64,000 nt of DNA from a bacterium (GTDB lineage Bacteria > Desulfobacterota > Deferrisomatia > Deferrisomatales > BM512). Where the stretch lies: the NCBI GenBank assembly GCA_004322275.1, contig SCTA01000019.1:1-64000 (forward strand), read 5' to 3'. A program made the translations under genes and the position numbers. Below the pieces are notes generated by a model that searched no databases, was not told the origin of the DNA, and saw nothing but the letters and a program-made list of their open reading frames with translations. Numbering within the stretch: the stretch's first letter is position 1; each line of letters opens with the position of its first letter. Below are positions 25,401-33,316 of this stretch, in pieces.

Positions 25401-26090
25401 ATGCATCTTTCGGTTCGGGACGCGGCCCGGTTTCTCGAAGTCTCTGAGAAGACGGTCTACCGGTGGATTCGGAACGATGATATCCCCTTCTTTCTGGTCA
25501 ACGACCAGTACCGCTTCAACCGCATGGAGCTGCTGGAGTGGGCCACCGCCCGGCGAATCCACATCTCTCCCGAAATATTCCATGAGCCCTCGGAGGTCGC
25601 CCTTCCTTCCGCATTTTCGTCGCTTGAGGCTGGGGGAATCTTCTACCGCGTAGGCGGCGCCGACGTGCCCTCGGCGCTGGGCGAGATCGTCGCGCACCTT
25701 CGCCTTCCCGACGAGGTTGACCGCGTCCACCTTTACAAGGTCCTTCTGGCGCGGGAGGAGCTGGGCTCCACCGGCGTTGGGGAAGGGATTGCGATCCCGC
25801 ACGTCCGAAGCCCCATAGTCCTTCACGTCAACCGCCCGCTTCTGACCCTGTGCTTTCTCGAAACTCCAGTGGATTTCAAGGCGCTGGACAAAAAACCCGT
25901 CAGCACCGTCTTTACGATAGTCAGTCCCACGGTGCGCGCCCACCTTCACCTCCTTTCGCACCTCTCCTTTTGCCTTCGCGACGAAAAGCTCAAAAAGGCC
26001 CTCAGGGAGCAGTTTCCGGTGAAGGAGATTCTCGAAGCTTTCAGGGAGGCGGAGTGCGCCCTGCCCGGTTTCGCCTGCGAGGGAGGCTGA
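25401..26090 (+). CDS. HTH (excisionase-type) - PTS EIIA fusion regulator
   Basis: Residues 1-55 form a MerR/excisionase-type helix-turn-helix (LSVRDAARFLEVSEKTVYRWIRNDDIP). Residues about 85-225 form a PTS EIIA type 2 domain with the phospho-accepting H134 in GIAIPHVRSP, followed by the LYKVLLAREELGSTGVGEG-like helix region just before it. PtsN-like EIIA domains sense nitrogen or phosphoenolpyruvate status. The gene starts the hydrogenase-related operon and ends one base before the next start, so it probably links that complex to PTS phosphorylation. GAGGAT lies upstream of the ATG. Target and partner are inferred. Confidence 0.85.
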   Translation: MHLSVRDAARFLEVSEKTVYRWIRNDDIPFFLVNDQYRFNRMELLEWATARRIHISPEIFHEPSEVALPSAFSSLEAGGIFYRVGGADVPSALGEIVAHLRLPDEVDRVHLYKVLLAREELGSTGVGEGIAIPHVRSPIVLHVNRPLLTLCFLETPVDFKALDKKPVSTVFTIVSPTVRAHLHLLSHLSFCLRDEKLKKALREQFPVKEILEAFREAECALPGFACEGG

Positions 26091-26091
26091 C

Positions 26092-27573
26092 TTGGCGGGA
26101 GACCTTCTCAGCGCCCGAAACCCTCTCTGCGTCGAGCTTGACGCGATACCGGAGTATGTGGCCGAAGGGTTCTCGGCGGCCGTCTCCTCGGCGCTGGAGA
26201 AGGGCACGAGGCTCATCGGGCTTTTCGGCTACCCGAAAAAGACCGGCAAGACGGGGGTCATCGCCGCCCTTGCCCTCGATTCCGAAGGGATCATAAAACT
26301 CTGCCGCCTTGCCCCCTCGCCCTCCTATCCCAGCCTTACCGTCCGCCATCCCGGGGCTCACTCCCTCGAAAGAAGTCTCTACGAGAGCTGGAGGGTGGAG
26401 CCGGAAGGCCACCCCTGGCTGAAACCCCTTCGCAAAATAGACCTCGAAGTTCCGCCTCCGGGCGACGCCTCCTTTTACCGCGTTGAAGGGGAGGAGATTC
26501 ACGAGGTAGCGGTGGGGCCGGTACACGCGGGCATCATCGAGCCGGGCCACTTCCGTTTCCAGTGCCACGGCGAAAACGTATTTCACCTCGAAATACGGCT
26601 TGGCTACCAGCACAGGGGGGCGCTGGGATTCTTGCTGGGCGATATTTCTCCGCGCTGGGCTGCGGTGGCCGAATCCATCACCGGAGACACTGCGGTGGGA
26701 GGAGCGACCGCCCACGCCCTTTGCCTCGAAGCGCTGTGCGGGGTGGAAGCGAGTCCGCGCGCGGAGGCCATTCGCGCAGTCGCCCTCGAACTGGAGCGCA
26801 TCGCCTACCACGTCGGAGACCTCGGCGCTCTGGGCAACGACGTGGGGTTCTTGCCGACCGCCCAGTACAACGGAAGGATCCGGGGAGACTTCCTGAACTG
26901 CCTCATGACAATTTCTGGAAACAGGCACGGCCGGGGGCTGGTTCGGCCGGGGGGAGTCCTCTTCAATGTCGATAGCAAGGCCGCCGCTGAGCTGCGAAAG
27001 AGAATTGAGACCCACCACCGCGAGGCCAGAAGGTCGATCGACCTTCTCCTCGACGCGCCCTCGGTGATGGCCCGCTTCGACGGAACCGGGAGGGTCAGCG
27101 CGGAGGACGCCCGGGCAATCGGACTTGTGGGGCTTGCGGCCCGCGCCTCGGGGCTAACCCTCGACGTTCGCACCGACCACCCGGCGGGGGCCAGCCGTTT
27201 CCGGCAGATTCCCGTTTCGGTGGGCGCTCACGGCGACGTTCACGCCAGGGCTCTGGTGCGCAGCCTCGAAATGGACCGCTCCGCCGAATTCGTAATGGAA
27301 ACCCTCGGCGCGCTGCCCGAAGGCCCGCTCGAAATCCCCTGCGGGCCGCTCCGCCCCGACAGCTTCGCCCTGGCTCTGGTGGAAGCGTGGCGCGGGGAGC
27401 TCGTCCACGCGAAGATAACCGACAATCTCGGAAAGGTCGTCGCGGCGGACGTCGTGGACCCCTCGGTCCACAACTGGTTCGGCCTCGCGCTCTGTCTCCG
27501 GGGTCAGGCGATCTCGGATTTTCCGCTTTGCAACAAGTCCTTCAACCTTGCCTACGCGGGCCACGACCTGTGA
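26092..27573 (+). CDS. Hydrogenase-like large subunit without Ni-ligand cysteines (Ehr type)
   Basis: The 493-residue protein resembles HycE/HyfG: a short NuoC-like N-terminal part (1-110) and a NuoD-like large-subunit part (from GPVHAGIIEPGHFRF, 142-156). In true NiFe hydrogenases the RICGIC motif would lie near residues 195-200; here it reads SITGDT. The C-terminal DPCxxC is replaced by CNKSFNLAYAGHDL. All four Ni-binding cysteines are therefore missing, as in energy-converting hydrogenase-related (Ehr) complexes. It cannot bind a NiFe site but may bind quinone or gate electron transfer as in complex I. The start is TTG 26092 with GGGAGG upstream. Confidence 0.88.
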   Translation: MAGDLLSARNPLCVELDAIPEYVAEGFSAAVSSALEKGTRLIGLFGYPKKTGKTGVIAALALDSEGIIKLCRLAPSPSYPSLTVRHPGAHSLERSLYESWRVEPEGHPWLKPLRKIDLEVPPPGDASFYRVEGEEIHEVAVGPVHAGIIEPGHFRFQCHGENVFHLEIRLGYQHRGALGFLLGDISPRWAAVAESITGDTAVGGATAHALCLEALCGVEASPRAEAIRAVALELERIAYHVGDLGALGNDVGFLPTAQYNGRIRGDFLNCLMTISGNRHGRGLVRPGGVLFNVDSKAAAELRKRIETHHREARRSIDLLLDAPSVMARFDGTGRVSAEDARAIGLVGLAARASGLTLDVRTDHPAGASRFRQIPVSVGAHGDVHARALVRSLEMDRSAEFVMETLGALPEGPLEIPCGPLRPDSFALALVEAWRGELVHAKITDNLGKVVAADVVDPSVHNWFGLALCLRGQAISDFPLCNKSFNLAYAGHDL

Positions 27574-27583
27574 GCGTCCGGGA

Positions 27584-28360
27584 ATGCTGAGGATACTTCG
27601 GACACGCCTTTCGCTGGGCCACCGCACCGCGCCCCTCCCCAAACCGGGAGAACAGCCGGTCGCGGAAGGGTTTCGCGGCCTCCCGGTCCTTTCGCCCGGC
27701 AGGTGCTTCGAGGGTTGCAGGGCGTGCGAGGAGGCTTGCCCCGTCTCGGCGATCCGGTGCGGCGAGGGAGGCCCCCGGCTGGATCTGGGAACCTGCCTCT
27801 TTTGTCCCGAGTGCGAAAGGGCGTGCCCAAACGGGTGCATCGGTTTCTCCCGGGAGCACCGGCTCGCCGCGACGAGGCGGGAAGACCTCGTCATCGGTCC
27901 CGGCTCCGGCCCTCCGCCGGTGAAGCCCCTGGAGGGCGAACTAAAAAGCCTCTTCAGCCGGTCGCTCAAGCTCCGGCAGGTGAGCGCGGGCGGCTGCAAC
28001 GGCTGTGAGGCGGAGCTTATCGTCACCGGGACGCTGGTCTTCGACTTTCCCCGCTTTGGCGTCCAGTTCGTGGCGAGCCCCCGCCACGCCGACGCGCTTG
28101 TCGTCACCGGGCCGGTCTCGAAAAACATGCTGGTAGCCCTGGAGAAGAGCTACGCCGCCCTGCCGCCGCCGAAACTCGTCATAGCCTGCGGCGCCTGCGC
28201 CATCGGCGGCGGGCCTTTCCGGGGAAGCCCCGAAGCCCACGACGGCGTCGGGTCGATACTGCCCGTGGACCTCTGGATTCCCGGCTGCCCGCCCCATCCG
28301 TGGACGATAGTGGACGGCATTCTTCGCCTGATGGGCGTTTTAGAGGGCTCGAATGGCTGA
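27584..28360 (+). CDS. Ferredoxin-small subunit fusion of the Ehr complex
   Basis: The 258-residue protein joins two 4Fe-4S ferredoxin motifs (CFEGCRACEEACP and CLFCPECERACP) to a NuoB/HycG-type small subunit. The small-subunit part keeps its cluster ligands in GGCNGCE, ACGACAIGG and PGCPPHP, so the proximal 4Fe-4S (N2-like) cluster is probably present although the large subunit lacks nickel ligands. In hydrogenase 3 and 4 the ferredoxin and small subunits are separate proteins (HycF and HycG). The first ferredoxin motif has CX3C instead of CX2C. ATG 27584 gives the compact N terminus. It overlaps the next gene by eight bases. Confidence 0.87.
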   Translation: MLRILRTRLSLGHRTAPLPKPGEQPVAEGFRGLPVLSPGRCFEGCRACEEACPVSAIRCGEGGPRLDLGTCLFCPECERACPNGCIGFSREHRLAATRREDLVIGPGSGPPPVKPLEGELKSLFSRSLKLRQVSAGGCNGCEAELIVTGTLVFDFPRFGVQFVASPRHADALVVTGPVSKNMLVALEKSYAALPPPKLVIACGACAIGGGPFRGSPEAHDGVGSILPVDLWIPGCPPHPWTIVDGILRLMGVLEGSNG

Positions 28361-30329
28361 GAGGCTGATCCTCCTCGCCGTCGCGCTCTCGGCCCTGAGC
28401 GGCCTCCCCGGCCTCTTTTTCGACAAAAAATCCCGGGCTGGCCAGCACCTGGCAACCGGGGTGCTCTGCGCCGCGTCGCTTATCGGCCTTGCGGGTGCGG
28501 GGCTGGGTATTTTCGCGCCGGGGGAAGGGCTCGCCGACATAGGCGGCGGCATCCTCGGCGGCAGGTTAAAGGTTCAGGCCGATCCCCTCTCCTCCTTTTT
28601 CCTGATCCCCGTCTTTCTTATACCCGCCCTCTGCGGAGTCTACGGCTCCGCCTACTGGCCGCAGGAAAAACACCCCGAAAACGGCCAGAGGCTCCGCTTT
28701 TTCTACGGGCTGGTCCCGGCGGGCATGGCGCTTCTCCTCGTCGCCCAAAACGCGCTGCTTTTTCTTACGGCGTGGGAGGTAATGACTCTGGCGGCCTTCT
28801 TCCTCGTCGCCACGGAGGACGAAAAGCCCGAGGTGCGGGAGGCGGGCTGGCATTACCTCGTGGCCACCCACGTCGGAATACTGGCGCTTATGGCGATGTT
28901 CTCGATACTGCGCACCGCGACCGGCTCTTACGACCTCGGCCCTCTTGCGCCGGGGATTCTGACCAAAACGCAGACCACGGCGGTCTTCCTCCTCGGGCTT
29001 CTCGGCTTCGGACTGAAAGCCGGGCTCATGCCCCTCCACGTCTGGCTTCCCGGCGCTCACGCCAACGCGCCCAGCCACGTCTCGGCGATACTCTCCGGCG
29101 TGCTACTCAAGATGGGGATTTACGGGCTTGTCAGGCTCGTGGGGTGGCTTCCCGCGCCGCCCGCGTGGTGGGGCGGGCTCCTTCTGGCCCTCGGCGTAAT
29201 CTCCGGCGTGCTGGGAGTCCTCTTCGCCCTCGGCCAGCACGACCTCAAGCGCCTTCTGGCCTACCACTCGATAGAGAACATCGGCATCATCGTGATGGGG
29301 CTGGGGCTCGCCCTCATGGGGCGCTCGCTCGGCAGGCCGGAGTGGGTGGCGCTGGGGCTCGCGGGGGGGATTCTCCACGTCCTCAACCACGGCCTCTTCA
29401 AATCCCTTCTATTTCTCAGCGCGGGCTCGGTGATTCACGCAGTCCACACCCGGGAGATGGACCACATGGGAGGGCTGGCGAAGAGAATGCCCCTCACGGC
29501 TCTCGCCTTCCTCGCGGGGGCGGTCGCAATCTGCGGCCTTCCCCCGCTCAACGGCTTTATAAGCGAGTTTTTAATCTACCTCGGCCTTTTTTCCGCCGCC
29601 GCGCGAGGAGAGGGAGCGGGTTTCGCCGGTCCCGCCTTCGCGGCTCCGGCGCTCGCCCTCATCGGCGCGCTGGCGGTGGTCTGCTTCGTAAAGGTTTACG
29701 GAACGGTATTTCTCGGGGAGCCCCGCTCGGCTTCCCTGAAAGAGACTTCTGACCCTCCCCCCGCGATGGTCGCTCCGATGGCTGTTCTGGCGGGTATCTG
29801 CGCCCTTATCGGCATAGCGCCCTTCCTCCTGCCGCGAGTGCTCGACCCGGTGGTGGCCTCCTGGGTGCCGGGTGCCAAACCGGTCGTTTCCATAGCGAAG
29901 CTGGCGCCGCTGGGGTGGGTCAGTCTCGCGGGGGCGGCGCTGCTGGCCCTGCTTCTGGCGCTTGCGCTCTGGCTCCGGGCGAAGCTCAGGAAGGGGCCGG
30001 TCGAGAGCACGGTGACGTGGGACTGCGGCTACCTCGCGCCGACCGCCCGCATGCAGTACACCGCCTCCTCCTTCGCGCAGATGGTCGTGGACCTCTTCTC
30101 GTGGGCCCTCTGGCCAAAGAAGAGGGGTCCGCGCATAAAGGGATACTTTCCGGGGCCGTCGCGGTTCCACAGCGAGACGCCGGACCCGGTGCTGGACAGG
30201 ATGCTGACGCCGTGGTGGGATTTTTCGGAGCGGATAGCCGGAAAGTTCAGGGTATTCCAGCAGGGGGTGATGCAGGTTTACGTCCTTTACATTCTGGCGA
30301 CCGTGCTCGCCCTCCTCTTCTGGTGGTGA
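28353..30329 (+). CDS. NuoL/HyfB-like antiporter-type subunit of the Ehr complex
   Basis: The 658-residue, many-pass membrane protein belongs to the Mrp antiporter-like family that pumps ions in complex I and group 4 hydrogenases. Typical features are the conserved glutamate in LTAWEVMTLAAFFLVA, the lysine region FGLKAGLMPLHVWLPGAHANAPSHVSAILSG-type stretch, and LKRLLAYHSIENIG. A C-terminal extension (about 560-658) contains a CGY motif as in HyfB/HycC. It starts inside the preceding gene and is followed seven bases later by the NuoH-like gene. Confidence 0.9.
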   Translation: MAERLILLAVALSALSGLPGLFFDKKSRAGQHLATGVLCAASLIGLAGAGLGIFAPGEGLADIGGGILGGRLKVQADPLSSFFLIPVFLIPALCGVYGSAYWPQEKHPENGQRLRFFYGLVPAGMALLLVAQNALLFLTAWEVMTLAAFFLVATEDEKPEVREAGWHYLVATHVGILALMAMFSILRTATGSYDLGPLAPGILTKTQTTAVFLLGLLGFGLKAGLMPLHVWLPGAHANAPSHVSAILSGVLLKMGIYGLVRLVGWLPAPPAWWGGLLLALGVISGVLGVLFALGQHDLKRLLAYHSIENIGIIVMGLGLALMGRSLGRPEWVALGLAGGILHVLNHGLFKSLLFLSAGSVIHAVHTREMDHMGGLAKRMPLTALAFLAGAVAICGLPPLNGFISEFLIYLGLFSAAARGEGAGFAGPAFAAPALALIGALAVVCFVKVYGTVFLGEPRSASLKETSDPPPAMVAPMAVLAGICALIGIAPFLLPRVLDPVVASWVPGAKPVVSIAKLAPLGWVSLAGAALLALLLALALWLRAKLRKGPVESTVTWDCGYLAPTARMQYTASSFAQMVVDLFSWALWPKKRGPRIKGYFPGPSRFHSETPDPVLDRMLTPWWDFSERIAGKFRVFQQGVMQVYVLYILATVLALLFWW

Positions 30330-30336
30330 GGGACCG

Positions 30337-31242
30337 ATGGCCGGAATAGTTCTTCATCTGCTGCTCCTTCTGCTCGTTCCGCCCCTGCTTGTCGGGGTGA
30401 TCAACAAGACCAAGTCCTTTTTCTCGGGACGCTCGGGGCCGCCGCTCTTTCAGGCGTACCGCGACATGGCGAGGCTTTTCGGGAAGGGGTTCACCTTCAG
30501 CCTGACGACGACCTGGGTCTTCAAGGCAGGGCCGGTGGTGGCGCTGGCGGCCGCGCTGCTTGCCGGAGTCCTCGTCCCCTTCGGAGGCCCGCCTCCCGCC
30601 GGTTTCGCCGGAGACGCTATTCTCTTCGCCTACCTTTTCGCCCTTTCGCGCTTCTTCACAATGACGGCGGCGCTCGATACCGGCTCCGCCTTCGAGGGTA
30701 TGGGAGCGGCGAGGGAGGGGACTTTCGCCTGCTTCGCGGAGCCGATACTCTTCTTCGTCTTTCTGGCCCTCGCCCGCATCTCCGGCTCCCTCCAGCTCGG
30801 CGAGATGCTCTTCGGCGCGCAGTTTTTCTCCTCTTGGGGAAACGGACCGGCGCTGGCGCTCCTCGCCGCGGGACTGTTCGTCCTTCTCTTGGCGGAAAAC
30901 TGCCGGATACCCTTCGACGATCCCAACACCCACCTCGAACTTACGATGATCCACGAGGTGATGGTGCTCGATCACAGCGGGCCCCTCTTCGGACTCGTCC
31001 AGTACGGGGCCGCGGTAAAGCTCTTCGTCCTCGGCTCGGTGCTGGTGCGCGTGATAGCGCCTTTCAGCGCCGGTTCGCTCGCGACCGACACCGCCCTCTT
31101 CCTCGTCCTCATGGTTCTGCTCGCCGCCGTAATCGGGGTTGTGGAATCGGCGATGGCGAGGCTCAGGCTGACGAAGGTTCCCAATCTTCTCGTCGCCGCC
31201 TGCGTGCTTTGCGCTTTCGGCTTCCTTCTGCTGCTGAGATGA
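30337..31242 (+). CDS. NuoH/HyfC-like subunit of the Ehr complex
   Basis: The 301-residue membrane protein corresponds to NuoH/HycD, which connects the peripheral arm to the membrane arm. GRSGPPLFQAYRDMARLFGKG matches the first cytoplasmic loop of that family, and AENCRIPFDDPNTHLELTMIHEVMVLDHSGP is its hallmark acidic loop. Both are intact, so the coupling channel looks functional. Confidence 0.92.
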   Translation: MAGIVLHLLLLLLVPPLLVGVINKTKSFFSGRSGPPLFQAYRDMARLFGKGFTFSLTTTWVFKAGPVVALAAALLAGVLVPFGGPPPAGFAGDAILFAYLFALSRFFTMTAALDTGSAFEGMGAAREGTFACFAEPILFFVFLALARISGSLQLGEMLFGAQFFSSWGNGPALALLAAGLFVLLLAENCRIPFDDPNTHLELTMIHEVMVLDHSGPLFGLVQYGAAVKLFVLGSVLVRVIAPFSAGSLATDTALFLVLMVLLAAVIGVVESAMARLRLTKVPNLLVAACVLCAFGFLLLLR

Positions 31243-31246
31243 GAAA

Positions 31247-31888
31247 ATGAGATTTGCGCTTGAGATAATACTGGTGGTGATGTTCCTTCTGAACTTCTAC
31301 GTCCTCGCCACCAGCCGCATCCGCGCGGTAATAAACGCCGTAGCCCTTCAGGGGGTGCTCCTCGGCGTCGCTCCGGTTCTGGTCCACGCCTCCTCGCCCC
31401 TCGTCTCCCTCGGAGTGACCCTTCCCGCGCTCGTACTAAAAGGGTTCGCGATACCCTTCCTGCTCCACCGCGCCCTTCGTAACGCCGAGATAAAGCGCGA
31501 GGTCGAGCCGCTGGTGGGGTTCGCCCCCTCGGTGGTTCTCGGGGCGCTGGGAACCGGCCTGGCGATAGTAATCTCCGGCCGTCTTCCCCTTCTTCCCGAG
31601 CACTCGGGCAGCCTGATCATACCGGCCGCCCTTTCGACGATCTTCGCCGGTTTTTTGTTCCTCACGACGAGGATGAAGGCGATAAGCCAGGTTCTCGGCT
31701 TCCTGATTCTGGAGAACGGAATCTTCATGTTCGGCCTGATTCTGGTCGAGGCGGTACCCTTCCTCATCGAGATAGGGATGCTCCTCGACCTTTTCGTCGC
31801 CATCTTCGTCATGGGGATAATCATAAACCACATAAACAGGGAGTTTTCCTCCATCAGCACCCAGAACCTGTCGGCCTTGAGGGAGTGA
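31247..31888 (+). CDS. HyfE-like subunit of the Ehr complex
   Basis: The 213-residue protein has about six or seven hydrophobic segments and the HyfE pattern: an N-terminal pair of helices, a central ALSTIFAGFLFLTTRMKAISQVLGFLILENGIF stretch with a NuoK-like glutamate, and a C-terminal LLDLFVAIFVMGIIINHI. It lies between the NuoH-like and HyfF-like genes in the order HyfC-E-F seen for hydrogenase 4. Confidence 0.88.
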   Translation: MRFALEIILVVMFLLNFYVLATSRIRAVINAVALQGVLLGVAPVLVHASSPLVSLGVTLPALVLKGFAIPFLLHRALRNAEIKREVEPLVGFAPSVVLGALGTGLAIVISGRLPLLPEHSGSLIIPAALSTIFAGFLFLTTRMKAISQVLGFLILENGIFMFGLILVEAVPFLIEIGMLLDLFVAIFVMGIIINHINREFSSISTQNLSALRE

Positions 31889-31891
31889 AGC

Positions 31892-33316
31892 ATGGTTGAA
31901 GCCCTTATCTTCGTGCCTTTGGCGGTGGCGGCGTTCGCGCTGGCCCTGCCGTCGAACGGGTCAAGGCCGTGGCTGCTGCCGCTTGGGGGCTCCCTCCACC
32001 TCATCCTGACGGTGACGGTGATAAACAACCCCGTTACCCCGTCTCCCGGCGCGTGGCTGGCCTTCGACGCCCCCGGAAGGCTGATACTGGCGCTCGTAAG
32101 CGTCCTTTTCTGTCTCTCCTCCTTTTACGCCGTGGGTTACCTCCAGCACCGGCAGGAGCGCGACAACAGGATTTTCTGTGCCTGTCTGCTGGCGCTTCTG
32201 GGGATGACAAGCGTGGTAGCCGCTTCGCGCCACCTCGGGATGCTCTGGATAGGGATGGAGGCGACCACCCTTACCACCGCCCCCCTGATCTACTTCAACC
32301 GCAACCGCCGCTCTATCGAGGGGACCTGGAAATACCTCCTCATCTGCTCGGTCGGGATAGCGCTTTCACTCCTCGGCACCTTCTTCATGGCTTACGCCGC
32401 GCTTCGGCAGGGGTTCGCCCCAACCCTTATGATCGACGACCTGCTTCGCGACGCCCCGAACCTTTCGCAGCCGTGGCTCCACGGCGCTTTCGTGCTCCTT
32501 CTCGTCGGCTACGGCACGAAGATGGGATTCGCGCCGATGCACACCTGGAAGCCCGACGCCTACGGCGAGGCTCCGGGACTGGTCGGCGGGCTTCTGGCCG
32601 GAGCGATGACGAGCTGCGCCTTTCTGGGAGTGATCCGCGTCTACGCCATCGCCACGGCAAGCGGCGCGCTCTATCCGAGGACGATACTTATCGCGATGGG
32701 GCTTCTGTCGATGGCCGTGGCGGGAGTCTTCGTAATAAGGCAGAAGGATTTCAAGCGGATGCTCGCCTATTCGAGCGTGGAGCACATGGGGATACTGGCT
32801 CTTGGACTCGGGCTGGGCGGGACGGCTATTTTCGGGGCGCTCTTTCACCTGGTCAACAACGGGCTGGCGAAAGGGCTGATGTTCATGACGGCGGGAAACA
32901 TCCACCGCGCCTACGGCAGCAAGCTTACCGACGAGGTCGCCGGGGCGCGGGTAAGGCTGCCGGTGTCGGGGTGGCTTTTCCTGCTCGGCTTTCTGGCCGC
33001 CAGCGGGTCGCCGCCCTTCGGCCCCTTTCAGTCGATAATGACGATAATAAACTCCGCGCAGGCGAGCGGCCGGGGTTATATCGCCGGGCTTATGCTCGTC
33101 TTCCTGATGATGGTCTTCATGGGGATGGGAAAAACCGTGCTGGCGGTGGTGCAGGGAAAGCCCTCAAAAGAAGCCGCCTCCACCGGTTACCACGACAATT
33201 TCCTGACGGCCTTCCCGGTGATACTCCTCATGGGGATAGTGCTCATGCTCGGCCTTTTTATGCCCCCGCCCCTGAAAACGTTACTTGAGGAGAGCTACGC
33301 CAGTTTCCCGCACTAA
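31892..33316 (+). CDS. HyfF (NuoN-like) antiporter-type subunit of the Ehr complex
   Basis: The 474-residue protein is a second Mrp/NuoN-like ion-translocating subunit with LGMLWIGMEATTLTTAPLIYF (conserved glutamate), GTKMGFAPMHTWKPDAYGEAPG and FKRMLAYSSVEHMG motifs. With the NuoL-like subunit the complex has two antiporter-type modules, as in Hyf. It ends the operon and its stop codon overlaps that of the convergent sulP gene by a few bases. Confidence 0.9.
   Translation: MVEALIFVPLAVAAFALALPSNGSRPWLLPLGGSLHLILTVTVINNPVTPSPGAWLAFDAPGRLILALVSVLFCLSSFYAVGYLQHRQERDNRIFCACLLALLGMTSVVAASRHLGMLWIGMEATTLTTAPLIYFNRNRRSIEGTWKYLLICSVGIALSLLGTFFMAYAALRQGFAPTLMIDDLLRDAPNLSQPWLHGAFVLLLVGYGTKMGFAPMHTWKPDAYGEAPGLVGGLLAGAMTSCAFLGVIRVYAIATASGALYPRTILIAMGLLSMAVAGVFVIRQKDFKRMLAYSSVEHMGILALGLGLGGTAIFGALFHLVNNGLAKGLMFMTAGNIHRAYGSKLTDEVAGARVRLPVSGWLFLLGFLAASGSPPFGPFQSIMTIINSAQASGRGYIAGLMLVFLMMVFMGMGKTVLAVVQGKPSKEAASTGYHDNFLTAFPVILLMGIVLMLGLFMPPPLKTLLEESYASFPH

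Noticed and set aside
26092-27573. Active NiFe hydrogenase large subunit
   Set aside because: All four nickel-ligand cysteines are missing, so an H2-producing function is not supported.
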